Assembly (NCBI GenBank): GCA_002943765.1
Contig: PQWQ01000001.1
Coordinates: 868,001-932,000 of the forward strand
Source: Psoroptes ovis
Lineage: Eukaryota > Arthropoda > Arachnida > Sarcoptiformes > Psoroptidae
Direction of reading: 5' to 3'
Length of the DNA stretch: 64,000 nt
Position numbers and translations under genes: made by a program. Shown here piece by piece: positions 1 to 13,144 of this stretch (within the stretch, counting starts at the first letter, position 1; the number at the start of each line of letters is the position of its first letter). The notes under the pieces are model-generated. The model searched no databases and was not told the origin of the DNA. It was given only the letters and a program-made list of their open reading frames with translations.

Positions 1-2488
1 TAAATTGTATGTAAAAATTATTACAAAATGGCCATTGACCATTAATGTATTTTGATATTTTGATCATTGAAAATGGCTTCGTTTGATTTTTCATCCATAT
101 TTCCATCATTGTTCCAAGAGTGACCAATGTGTTTTTTTGGGCTATTTTTATGTATTATTTATTCAAATTATCTGCCAATTTTGATATTTTATTTTATATT
201 TTTTATGATTTTATGGATTTTTTTATTTTGGTGGATTTTTTCTGCAAATATTCTTGCCGAAATGGCCGAAATTATCGACCAAAACAATATGAATCAATGT
301 TTAAATGTGTTCAAATTATTTGTTCATTTTGAATTCGTTTGTTGTTTGTTACGAGGCTTTTAATATGTTACATTTTCCCAAAATATTCGCATCTCGGGTG
401 CCGTTTTGATTTGGAAATGAGTTTATGTTTGTTTTTTTTAAATAAACATAAATTCAATTATTCAATAATCATTAATGGCAAACATATAAAATATGAATTT
501 TGAAATAATTTTCAGTCAAGTTTGACCTTTTTTTTCAAGGGGGAATAAATAATTTTGAAATCATTTCAATTTTAGAAATCATTTCACAATTAAACCGTGA
601 ATCGATGAATAATTTGTTTCCTATTTTTTTCCCCGTTTGAAAATATTCATATTTTTTGCCTTCGAATCATTATTTCAAACAATTGAAAAATTATGATAAA
701 TTACCACTTGTGACCTGGGTCATTTTTGACAAATTTTAAACAAATATTTTGATCATGATCAAGATTTCACTATCGTTTACATACAAACAAACAACAAACA
801 AATTGATTTGCAAAAGCGTTACGAATCAATACGCGTGTTATTTTATTCAAAAATTTCTCAAAAATTTTCGAAAAATCAAATAATAAATAAATTCAAATGA
901 ATTCAGATGAATATTCACCCGAAAAGCAAAAAATCAAAGATAATTCTTAAATATTTTCAGCCATTCTATCTTAATATTTTCTCATTATTCTTGTCCATTT
1001 TGCATGATTATGATTATTATTACCATTATTGTTGTTTATTATTGCGAAATATCTGTGTATTTTGACTAATATTTTGGCTGAATATTCATCTTGAATTAAC
1101 ATGAATTCATTGAATGAATGAATGTTCATATCCCAAGAGAAATTTTTTTTTTGTTGTTTTTTGAATTTACCATCAAAAAACCCTGAAAAAATATTGCTGA
1201 TTCGTGCGAGTATTTGTGCATATATTTCATAGCAAACATTTATTTTTTGAGCCAACTAATTTGAATTCTGTCCAAACATCAATGAAAAACAACAGTAAAC
1301 ATATGAAGCTAATTTTTTCCAAGCATTCATTCAATGATGATCAATTATGTTTTTCACAATTTTGTTCGAGGGTAAAGAAGCGTTGAAGCAATATATTGAA
1401 TCAGCGATGGACAAATGCATGTATCAGCATGCAGCTAAGCACTTGTCCACTTCGATTGCTTTTGTTTTTTTCGGCCCTAAAATCGAAAATATCACCCGAA
1501 ATAGCCAAAGAAGATCATCAGAGCCATCATCACCAATGATGGTTACATCATCATCATCATCAACATCGCCATCAACCAAATCTATTTTGATATCTCATTT
1601 CTACAATCTATCAATGAATGAATGAATGAATGATTGGACCATATGTGACACTTCGATATTCGATATTTGGTGAATTATTTCAAAGAAAATTGATCGAAAA
1701 TTACATCACTTCTGATGCCCATGATGGCTATGCTGATGATGGACATTGAATTAAACACAAAACACAAGAACACAGCACAACAAATACACGCATATTGATG
1801 ATATCATAAAAATAAAATGTTGATTTGTTATTCTAAAAAATAATAATATGATAGGAAATTGAATTAAATTAACATATTCTGGCAATTTTCAGCTATGGTT
1901 CTTAGTGCTGAATTCATTTATGATATATTTTTTAGTCATTTTGCCGAATGTCCGAAGCTAAAAAATGAAAAATAATAATCAATGAATTTCGTATGTATTT
2001 GTATGTATTATATTTCATTTCGAATTTGGGTGAAGACCAAATGGAATATATTTTGTTGTTTTCATCAGCACAGAACTTTGAACTTTGAACCAAAATTAGT
2101 CAATTTTGAAAAATTTGAGTTGTTTTATTTATTTTTTTTTCAAATTTCAGTTTGATTTTGCCGCCATTTTTTTTTTGGATTTAAAATTTTTAAATAAATT
2201 CATTGATTCCAACTTTCATTTGATTTGAAACTACCCGACACCGAAGGACCAGTCCGAAATAATCAAATTATGAAATGAAATTTCATTTCATTTTTTTACT
2301 TACTTACTTCAAGTCCAAGAGTGATGATTATTATTTTGTGTGGTGAAATGGTGTAAAACTTCAAAAGTGGAAATTCATTAGGGGATTTTTCGTTATTTTT
2401 TTTTGGGCCAGCAAAATGTGTCATCATTTCATCAATATAAATACAAGTGTGAATACGAATACGAATAATAATAAAAAATAAATGAATA

Positions 2489-2512
2489 AACACACACACA
2501 CACACACACACA
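2489..2512. repeat. (CA)n microsatellite
   Basis: A run of about eleven CA dinucleotides in the region upstream of trachealess. It also creates the Val/Cys repeat of a spurious reverse-strand ORF. Confidence 0.9.
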
Positions 2513-4095
2513 GTGGTCACTTTTGGTTATTTTTTTGTGTGCTCAAATGAATGCATCGGGAACCGAGAGTTGATCATTGGCCTTAGCAGCAGCCGCAGTT
2601 GATGTCTAAGTCGTGGTGGTGAAAAATGAAAATTTTTCAAACTTAATCACCAGTGATCAGCAGTGAAAATTTTTTCATATTTTAACAAATCAAATTTCTC
2701 GCGAAGTTCGATAGAATATCAATCAATCGAAGTTGTTCAATCATTATTTGCTTTTGGTATTGCTGATGTTATTATTTTTTAAAACTTGGAACTTTTATGA
2801 CATTCGTTAATAATATTTTTGACCAGTAAGCTAAAATTTTCCAAAATTCAAAGATGCTTTTTTTTTGGTTGGATCATTTATTCTTTTTTCATGGGCCTTG
2901 GACTCTGGAGAATTTGATTTTGGTTTTCAAAAAATTTTTTTCTCCAATTCTCCTTATTTCAGTTTAAATAATTTCTGTAATTTTTGAAATTTTACAATTC
3001 ATAGAAATTTTATGGAATAAAATCAAATGAAATAAAATTTGTTTGGTTTTATTTGGCCTGTTTGTTTGTTTGTTTGATTTGTTTTGTCCATCCAATCGTT
3101 TGATTTTGTTGAATTTGTTTTTTTTTATAATAAATTTGTATTCTTTGATGTGTAATTCATCGAAACAATACAATTTATTCATTGGTTAGTTTTTTGATGC
3201 GATTATCCAAATAAACAAATAATGCATGAAAAAAAATAAAAATTCAAATCAATCCAATATTTGTATTATTTGTATTTGGTACAATTGATATTCGTACATA
3301 TTCATTCCTATATTATGGTAATGATAATCAAACAAAGAATTAATATGTTTCTATGTGTTCAGTGTGTTTAAATTTCAAAAAATATTTGGATTTTTGGGAT
3401 TCAAATAAACAAACAACTGAATGAATGAATGGTTAATTATCTGCTACGATTCAAAAATCTTTAACCGTATCCATATTAATGTTTATTTTAGTTTATTTCA
3501 TTTTTATTGAGCTAAAGACCGGGATTAATTAACCATAATTAATTAATAATGTAAATACAATGTAATGATTCTCAATTATAATTTCAAATAATCAAAAGTT
3601 TCATTTTATACAATATAATTTGACTGAATAAAAGTTGATTAAGAAATTATAATTTTCACCAGAATATATTGTGAATTGAGTGAACTGGTTTCACTGAATG
3701 CTGTTTAAATTCAAATGCAGGACCCTCATACTTGCCGTATGTATGCTGTATGCCTCATCAAAATGCTTTACAATGATGTTGTTCAAATTGTACCGCTTGA
3801 TTGTTTCCTAAATGAACCGATCCCTAGAATTTTAATTTTACTTTTTTGTACCCATATAACAAAGAACAAAGCAGAAAAAAAAACAAATTAAACAATTTAT
3901 TAATTCACTAATTACATCATTAAGTTAATGATTTTACAATTATTTCATTTTTTTTAAATTTTTGTTGTTCCAATTCAAAGATAATTTTTGTAAAATTTTT
4001 AAATTAGTTTTGGATCATTAAAATTTGACAGAAAATAAATGCTTGAATTATTTGTAAAATATAAATTTAAATGAAGATATTGAATACAAAAAGTC

Positions 4096-4111
4096 ATGTA
4101 CCATGGTACAT
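4096..4111. repeat. Perfect 16-bp palindrome
   Basis: The sequence ATGTACCATGGTACAT is identical to its reverse complement with no spacer. It sits in non-coding sequence upstream of trachealess. Nothing nearby explains it. Confidence 0.8.
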
Positions 4112-7003
4112 AATAACGATATTCTTTGATAATGTCTTTGTTTATTTCGTTTTTCTGTGTGTTCAAAATAAAGCAACTAAATCAAATAATTATGTCGAAA
4201 AATATGTATCATTTATTATCATTATTCAACAAGAATAATAAGAAAAAGTCCAAGAATAAATGTAAAAAAAAGAAAATGAAATAATCTTGATATTGTTTCA
4301 TTCATTCATTGATTCATTCATTCATTTATTAAAAATGAAATTGATTACATTTGTTATAGTTATATGTATGGGTTTATTTGGGTTGATTTTCGGTTAATAT
4401 CCATAGCTGATATTTGTATTATGGATATTTTTATTATGAACATTTATTATATGATGATATTTTCATATTGTGTTATTCTAATGGTGCGGGTTATATTTAG
4501 TTTCATATTTGCCCACAGTTGATCGATATTCTATGATCGTATGACCAATGCCAATACAACATTTCAGTGATTAAGGATTAAAGTATTTGATTTCAAATTA
4601 TTTTATATGGAAAATAATAAATTTCTGGCACATTTTTTGCCATCAACAAATGGATAAACGAATAAATGAAATCTTTTGCACACGTTTATTTATATCTTTA
4701 TTTTTATTTTTATTATTATTCATTTATAAATAAATAAATCCATATAGTTATTATTATTATTATTATGATCGTTTATTTGTTATTATATCATAAAAATTTT
4801 TAAACATGATTAAATCATTTCGTATTTATACACTTTTTTTTTATCATGATGGTCATTTATTATCATTATTGAAGTTGATATCATTATTTGAAAATGATGT
4901 TATTATTCGATAATCAGTGGTTCTAAACTGTTTATTTTTCGGAGTTGTTTTCGATTTTCGGATATTTTTTCTTGTTTTAGATCATTGAATTTGATATCAA
5001 CTGCTTCGAGAGATTGATATTGTAGTGTATATCAATATCAATATCGATGTAGTTTCATGTACCAATGAATGGTTGGAGAGTTAATCATTTTCTTCATAGA
5101 AATTTTATAGTGATAATATAATTAATGATCAAAAAATAAATAAATAAACTTTGATTGAATTTGATTCAATCATTTTTCATGTTTTTTTTCTTGCTTATGT
5201 TGACAATCGATATTTGATCAATCTTTGGAATTTTCGAAATTCAAAATTGATTTCGAGTCACCAGTTTATGCATCATCATTCATCTATCTACGATGATCAT
5301 AATTTTGATTAATTGATTTTAACTGAATTTTTTTCAAAAATTTCAAATAATTAATCAATGAACATCACACTTACCATTCATCAATTGTTAATGATGAATA
5401 TCATTTGAAATTTCATTGCCAAAAATGAATCAAAATTATTTCTTTTTTTCTAATAAAAACATTTAAATACATTCAAATTCAAAATGGTGTCTACATGATT
5501 TAATTTAATTTCATACATTTCATTTGATCAACTGATTTATTCATTCATTTGTCATTCAATCAATCGTATGTTTATTTATGTGTGTGAATGTCCGCGTATT
5601 TTTAAACATTTTTCTTCTTTTTGAAATTCAAATTCAAATGAAATCATTCACCAGAAAGAAAAAGAGAAAAAAAAACTCATAAAAATTGTCACCACATTGA
5701 CCGGTCATCATCCGGTCAGTCATTGTAATAATGATCATAATGAGATTTAATTCATTTATTTATTTCATTGATTTCATTGCACACATCTTGTTTGTTTATG
5801 TTTATGTGTTTATTCGTTTATTCATTCATTTATTTGTTTATGTTTTATAATTATTGTTCAATTGACCAGAAAAATACTTTTTTTTCCATTGAAAATAAAC
5901 AGAAATAAATAGAAATTCAATTTAGATAATTCAAAACAACACCAACACACATTTAAATACAAATAAATTTCATTGATTGCATTTTTTTTATTGTTGATTC
6001 ATTTGTATTGCATTTATCTCCTATTTTATTCTATATTTTCACACATAAATAAATACAAATACAAATATCAATTCTATTTATTGATTTTGATTTGTTTAAA
6101 TGTATGAAAATTATAAATTATAAATACACCAACAAATTCAATCCAGTAAATTCAATCCAATGAAATGATGCAAGCCTTCATTTATGATGATTATACTTTT
6201 CAAGTCAATAATAATCCAAATCAATACAATCAACCATAATAAACGATAATAAACAATTCAACAAATAATAATAATAATAATAATAAAATATAATCAAAAT
6301 AATAGTTTATAATGGATACTATTATTATGATTATTATTACAGTTGATCATCATTGAAAAGGCCGGTCATTATTGACCATTTTCATCCATTCAATATTTTT
6401 GCTAAAGCATACGTTCAATTGATTTTATTTCAATTTCAAATTCATTCATTCAATTGAAGCAAATTATTTTTCCCTTAGGATAAACACAGCAAACGAACAT
6501 TTAGATTATTACAATCAATTTTGTTTGTTTCTATGATATCAAATGAAATAACAAGCGAAACAATCGTAATATTTCAACGCCAACGCAATTTTCATAATGT
6601 TTTTTTTTCACGATCATCATCATCATCATCATCATCGTCACTTGATTTAATTCAATTCGATACTTTGCTTTCTTCCACCAAAAATATCCAATGGTCATTT
6701 CATTTTTATCGTTATTATTTCAAGCGTAATTTGAAAATTGAAACAAACAAAATAAAATATTTTGGATTTCAATCGAAATCAATTGAATATCGCTCATGCT
6801 TTTGCTCCACATTTCAACAATATTCATCGATATTGTTGGTGGATTTACCAGCATTTAGCTCAACGATAATAATATATGACGACAATACCAATATAAAATA
6901 CACAGATATAATCAATGAACCCAATTTGATTCTCATGAATTTCTCACAGCCATTTTTGGTTTCCAAAAAATTAAAGACTTTTTGTTTCGTATAAATTATT
7001 TCT

Positions 7004-7019
7004 ACGAAGAATTCTTCGT
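7004..7019. repeat. Perfect 16-bp palindrome
   Basis: ACGAAGAATTCTTCGT reads the same on both strands. It lies about 530 bp before the first recognised trachealess exon, so it could be a dimeric factor site or a chance dyad. Confidence 0.75.
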
Positions 7020-7547
7020 TGAAAATGTAATTTATTTTCAAAGAAGAATTTTCGTATTTTTATTTGCTTATCACGTGTCCAGATTTTTTTGTTTTCGTTT
7101 CGTTTCAAATTTTGGATTCAATTCAATTCAAATGGTAATAATAAATAGCAACAACACCAGCAGTAATAATAATGATAATGATAATAAATTACACAACACT
7201 TGTACATTGTGTTGTATTGGAAATATTTTTGTGCCTATTTTTCATTCAAATTTAATTCAATTTCAAATAATAATAATAATAATAATAATATTGATGATAT
7301 TTATTTATTTATTTGGAAATTTGATACTTTTATTCCATTACATTTAATACTTTCAATGATTTTTCATTTACTTTCATTCAATCAATTGATCCACAATGAT
7401 TGATATTGACTCATTAATTTTTAATCCTTTATACGGTCATTTCGATATTCGATTAATATGATTCGATTTTAACCCTTTTCTTCTCTCTTTTTCACCCCTT
7501 TATTTTCTCTTTTTGTCCGAATTTCCAAATACAAACAAACAATTCAG

Positions 7548-10500
7548 AATACTTGAAATGCGTAAAGAAAAATCACGTGATGCAGCACGTTCTAGACGTG
7601 GTAAAGAGAATCATGAATTTTATGAGCTGGCTAAAATGTTACCATTACCGGCGGCCATTACATCACAATTAGGTATTTATTTTATTCTAAAATTTAAAAT
7701 TTCAATTCACTTTAAATTAATTCATGTAATGCATTTACCATTCTTGCATTCACTACAGACAAAGCATCAATAATACGTTTAACGATCAGCTACTTAAAAT
7801 TACGAGAATTTTCACAGAATGGTGAACCATCATGGAGTAATGCATTGAGCAGTTTGAGTGCATTGAAATGTAAAGCAAGTAAGTTTTGAAAAAATTTTCA
7901 TTTTATTTAAAAATTTCAATGAAATTTAAGTCTAATTTCAAAGTTTTAAAGCCAAAATCTTTGAACAATCTCATTTTATTTTTCAAAATTGATGATTAAC
8001 GGAAATTAATCTAACATTTTTTCTGGTGACATTCGGCAATTTTTGATTTATCACCAGTTATTACAAGTTATTTTTTACATTTATCCCATTTCAAATTCCG
8101 TTTTCAACTCGAAAACAAAATCCAAATAATAATTAGCTTTATCTTGATTGAAAATATCATACATTTCCATCATTATTACATCGATGATTAATTATTTTGT
8201 TTGTTATTTTCATAACAAACAAAACAAATGAACCGTAATTTTCTGTTTGAAATAAAGAATAATTTATTCTTCAATCACCAGCAATCATCGGTACGAATAG
8301 CCGAGAAAAAAATGTATTTTCCCATTGATTTTCGCTTCAATGATAATCAATGGAAGGAATATCCTTAAAAAAACATACAAAACACCAAGAATTCGGTGAC
8401 TAGTAACATGTATTTAGATTAATCTTAAAAAAACAAATTAAAAGCCAGAAAAAATGACTGAACAAGGGGCCTGAAACAATCATAATTTTTTTCACCAAAA
8501 TCAAATGAAATCCATCAAATTTAAATGAAAATAATGAGGAATTATAATAATTTTCATTATTTTCAATTCAATGATTGACTGATTGATGATGATTATGAAT
8601 TAGTCGTATGATGTTAAAAAGATCAAAAATGGTAAAAAAAGATGATAATAAGAATGTCGTGTGGCCAACAATTCACTTTGTGAATAATCATTGCCAAGCC
8701 AGGCCAATTACCGCCACCACCACCAGCTACAACCTTACCGATCATCGTCATCACCACCATCAACCAACACCAACATCAAGCAAACCAATCCCAAATCATT
8801 TACATTCGTTCGAAAATCTTTGAATCACGGTTTATGAATATAAATCATTTTTCTCTGATTTCGTTGGTTCGTAGCATCGTATTTCAACCAAAATAATCAA
8901 AAAACACGGAAAACAAGCGTTTTTGTTTCCATTATCACCAACCATACATACACACACAAGATTTGATTCGAGGTCAACATTCATTCGATTGTATATTCAA
9001 TGTATTTGAATATTTGAACATTTAAACATTTAGGTATTTGAGCATTTGAGCATTCAAACATGCTGAACATATCCAACATACCATACATACACACACGACC
9101 CGAACACATCGTACACATCGTACACCGAAGACCTTTGTGGTCTTTGCCTGTCTTCGTGAGAGTGTAAGTGTGTGTGGATGTAATAAATAATATCCAACCA
9201 AAACCAGACCAGAAAAATTGAAATAATTGTAATAATCAAATGAATAAATAATAATATCGACGAGGCGTGAATCAAATGATGATGATGGTAAATATATGGA
9301 TCTATGGTTATTACGAATAATAATAAATATTCTCCAACCATGGTGGTTGGTAATATTTGAAAAAATCCAAGAAAAATAAAGGATTTCTTTCGTTTTTCGT
9401 TTTTGATTATGATTGATAAGAACTCGTGTCACACTGCCGACTGCTGCTGAATGGCTTTGAACTCCTATGGTTTTAATAAATATGAATCCACATAATGGTA
9501 CAAGGCAATACATTTATCATCAATGACCAATGTTGTTTTCAATGTTATTTGTTCTTTGTGTTTAATATGATTCTTCACATATAAATTCATGAAAATATTA
9601 TTTTACATCATATAAGGTCATTTATTTGATTCATTCATTCATTTATTCAATTCATACATCATTTATTCATTCATTCATTCATTGCTTGCTTGTTGTTTTC
9701 CGTATTATAATCTTGAATATTAGTTTAATACGAAGAAATTCGGGACCCCAAAAAAAATTGTTATTTATTTGTTATTCATTACTTCATTCATTCATTCATT
9801 CATTTTCATTTATTCGCCCATTTTTTATTCATATTATTTGACATTTAATACAAAATACATTCAATACAAAATACATGCATACGAACGGAAAAAATGAATG
9901 AAAATCAACAAAAATATGAAACAATAAAAAAAAATGTTCAACAATAATCGAGTTATGTACGCTTCAATGACATTGGTTACGGACAAAACACGATTGCATG
10001 ATGGTGATGGTGTTAATGGTAATAATGGTGTGATGGTGTCGATCGGTCGATGTCTCGGCAGTGTTGATAGCCGGGTCCAAGTGTTAAAATCTTAATATTT
10101 TGTTATTATCAACATTGTTCTTGTTATAATCATAATAATAATAAATTATTATTATAACAAATAACCAAAGAAATTTCTGCGATAATTGATGATGGTAATT
10201 TTGGTAATTTCATATTTTTTTCTCTCGTTTACGGTGGCTTGTAAGCCAATATGAATTTCATATTTGATCCATCATCAATTATAATCATGATGATAATTTA
10301 GTCATATTTCTTTCAAGAATTAAAATTAAACTCAAGGTTCAACAAAGCTTAAACAATGACAACCAATGAATATATTAATATTTTGGACTTGAATTTTTGA
10401 TTTTTAATTCAAATTTTTCCAAATTTCAAATCCAAATATTGGACTCAAATTGGATTCGATTGGCATTGTCCCCACTTTATTAAATCTCGTGTCAATAAAT

Positions 10501-13144
10501 GTTAATAATTGTGTATTGCACCGAATGAATCATCATCATCATCATTATTTCGAAATCACAAATGAAGCTGTTCTCAAAAACAGATGATTTGAAACATATT
10601 TGAATATAAATGAATGGAAAATAAAATAAATAAATAAATTTCCGGAATATTTGAAATGGGCAAAATCAAAAACTTCCATGCTCACGTCTCAATCAAAATC
10701 AAATCAAATCATTCATTAATTAATCATTAGATTTTAATGAGAATTGAATTTTCGTTGATTTTTTTTTGCGAGTGTTTTTTGATTGAATTATCATTTATTA
10801 ATATTGGAAACTTTGATTAGGATTTTTATGTTTTTTTTTGATCTGAAAATTTTCAATTAGATTTTCTTTGATTATAATAAATTTCCTTTCATTTTTCCTC
10901 CTGATAGATAGCATATTTGAAAGTCATCAAGGCACACACATTCTTCAATCATTGGATGGTTTTGCATTTGCATTAGGAAAAGATGGCCGTTTTTTATACA
11001 TTTCAGAAACGGTATCGATTTATTTAGGACTAAGTCAAGTTGAAATGACTGGTTCAAGTATATTTGATTATACACATCAACAAGATCATGCTGAATTGGC
11101 CGAACAATTGGGTATGTTTTTGTTTTCCTCTGTATTGTAATTTTCAAAATTTCAAAATTCGATATTCAAAATGATTTTCGATGATTTTCAAAAAAATATT
11201 AATTTTGATCCAGGTCTGAGTCATGCAGTACCGAATAATACAAATAATAATTCATCAACACTACCATCATCAATGACAATGAGTGGTTCTTCAATTCATC
11301 ATCCTCTTCATCATCAACAGCAGCAGCAACATCATCATTCACATCATAGTAATTCGCCATTACCACCGGCAAGTGTTTCATCAAATACATCAAATGATTC
11401 AGATGGTATTGGTGGCTATTCAAATGGTCATAGTTTAATGTCATCGAATGGTGTAAATGACACATTAGAAAGACAATTTTGTATACGTATGAAATCAACA
11501 TTAACCAAACGTGGTTGTCAACATTTTAAATCAAGTGGATATCGTGTTGTTAATATTGTTGCACATTTACGTTCCGAAGTATTACGTAATAAACAATCAA
11601 TAAATCAATCTGGTGGTGGAGCTGGTCCAGGAACACCAACATCAATGAATGGAAATAATAATAATTCAAAAATAATTGGTTTAGTTGCATTAGCTATTGC
11701 ATTACCACCACCATCAATAAATGAATTACGCTTGGAACCAGATATGTTTGTCACCAGACATAGTTTAGATTTTAAGATTTTACATTGTGAACAAAGGTAT
11801 TATGATTTTCAATTTCAATTTTTTTTGTTCGAATTTATTCCATTTTTTCTTTTCTCAGGGTAACTGAATTATTAAATTATTTACCCGAAGAATTGATTGG
11901 AAGAAATTTTTACTCATTAATACATGGACAAGATGTTACATTGATGAAGAAATGTCATCTCGATCGTAAGTTCTGAATTTTTCTTCTTTTTAAATGAATC
12001 ATTAATTTCTAATCGTATACCATTCCAGTAATACACAAAGGTCAATCAATGTCTGGATATTATCGTATCATAAATAAATCTGGTGGTTATACATGGGTAC
12101 AAACATGTGCAACATTAATCTGTAACAATCCACAACCACCACCGATACCTAATACAAATACTAATAGTAATAATAATAATAATAGTAATCCTACAACATC
12201 TCAAAATAATAATAATAATAATAATTCAATAAAATCATCATCTGGCAATAATAATAATAGTCCAATAGGTTCATCATCAACATCAGCATCAATAAATTCA
12301 TCATGTTTAACAACACCTGTTTCATCGAATGATGATCAAGAACAAAGTGTTATTTGTGTTAATTATGTACTAAGGTAATAATATTTTGTATTGATAATAA
12401 AATCCGATTAATTTTCCCCTGAAAATTTGATTTTTCTCTCAATGCAGTGCAATAGAATATACCGGTGTTATTATGGATACTTGTCAGATTGGTAAAATTA
12501 TATCGACAACATCTAGTTCACCTGGTTGCGGCAAGATTCGTTCTTTACATATCAAAAAATCTCATTCCAGTTCACCTGAAATGAATTCCAATAAAATTAA
12601 TAATATGCGAACATCTACATCGATTGAATTGTCTAGAAGTGGTGTAAACAATAATAATAATGTTGTTCAATGTAACAATGAAACATCTCATTTGTCCGCT
12701 GCCGATAGTCCAAGAATAGCTTCATCACGTTCTAGTTCATCGCCAATGGAATCATCATCAGACAATATAAAACGTCGTCGAATGAATTCTAGTCCAGTTA
12801 GACCATGGAAATCTCCTTCGCCACCAAACAACAATTCCATGGGCAATCATAATCCAATTGTTTTATCTTCGGTTTCAGATGAAACTACTGTCAATTCGCC
12901 AAATATTTTACGCCACATATCTGTTATACGTGAAACACCACCAATATTGAAACCACAAGTAATGGCTCCGACACCTTATCATGCACATCATCCGTATCAT
13001 CATTTAGTTGATCAATATGCTGCTGCGTATCATTTGTATAAAACCGGACCAAATGGTAATTCTATTGGTCCATCGAACAATAATACTGATATATCACCTC
13101 ATCAGCATCATCATCATCACCCTCATTGGGGTACATATGGCTGA
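7548..13144 (+). CDS. trachealess / NPAS1-3 family bHLH-PAS transcription factor, 5' incomplete
   Basis: Seven coding exons join in frame at GT-AG introns: 7548-7672, 7759-7878, 10908-11111, 11214-11796, 11859-11965, 12029-12374 and 12448-13144. They give 726 visible residues. The basic helix-loop-helix (visible residues 1-60) contains EKSRDAARSRRGKEN and ITSQLDKASIIRLTISYLKL. This is the trachealess/NPAS3 type, not single-minded, which has KSKNAARTRREKEN. PAS-A follows from about residue 84 (QGTHILQSLDGFA, GRFLYISETVSIYLGLSQVE), then PAS-B (LDFKILHCEQR, ELLNYLPEELIGR, NKSGGYTWVQTCAT). Low-complexity insertions (His/Gln/Ser at about 11229-11460, Asn/Ser at 12136-12340) interrupt both PAS regions. 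The C-terminal exon has a KRRR basic cluster and Pro/Ser/His-rich sequence. Family role: nuclear factor that dimerises with ARNT/Tango and specifies tubular organs such as tracheae and salivary ducts in flies. The first exon begins with the third base of a codon, so the start codon lies further upstream. Confidence 0.95.
7879..10907. other. Large second visible intron of trachealess
   Basis: This 3-kb intron separates the bHLH exons from PAS-A, starting with GTAAGT and ending at a CTGATAG acceptor. It is AT-rich with ATTC repeats at about 9630-9690 and 9780-9805. A weak hairpin spans 10121-10160, with arms TTGTTATAAT and ATTATAACAA. The open frame at 8608-8823 is His/Thr-rich low-complexity sequence, and I found no reason to call it an exon. 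Confidence 0.7.

Larger units (their letters stand above)
1..7547. other. Non-coding region upstream of the first visible trachealess exon
   Basis: I see no convincing coding exon here. The open frames are short, rich in F, I, K, N and Y, and mostly begin at GTG or TTG rather than ATG. The sequence is AT-rich with ATTC-type repeats, a (CA)n tract near 2490, (TAA)n near 6265 and (CAT)n near 6615. Because the exon at 7548 begins in the middle of a codon, at least one upstream trachealess exon must exist. It may be a short exon here that I could not recognise, or it may lie beyond the window edge. This stretch is therefore probably 5' intron and/or promoter sequence. Confidence 0.6.

Noticed and set aside
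6521..6994. 157-codon open frame upstream of trachealess
   Set aside because: It begins at TTG, is dominated by F, S, I, N and K with a CAT-derived Ser run, and resembles no family. It looks like chance in AT-rich DNA.
8608..8823. His/Thr/Pro-rich ORF as an extra trachealess exon
   Set aside because: The exons on either side (ending 7878, starting 10908) join directly in frame to give the conserved protein, and this ORF ends in a stop before any good donor.
9022..9513. 163-codon reverse ORF in the trachealess intron
   Set aside because: Made largely of TGTG/CACAC-type low-complexity sequence (VRCVRCVRVVCVCMVC) inside a firmly defined intron.
11199..11501. Reverse-strand ORF over the trachealess PAS-A exon
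   Set aside because: Shadow of the plus-strand exon. The Met/His/Asp-rich translation comes from the complementary CAT/CAA repeats.
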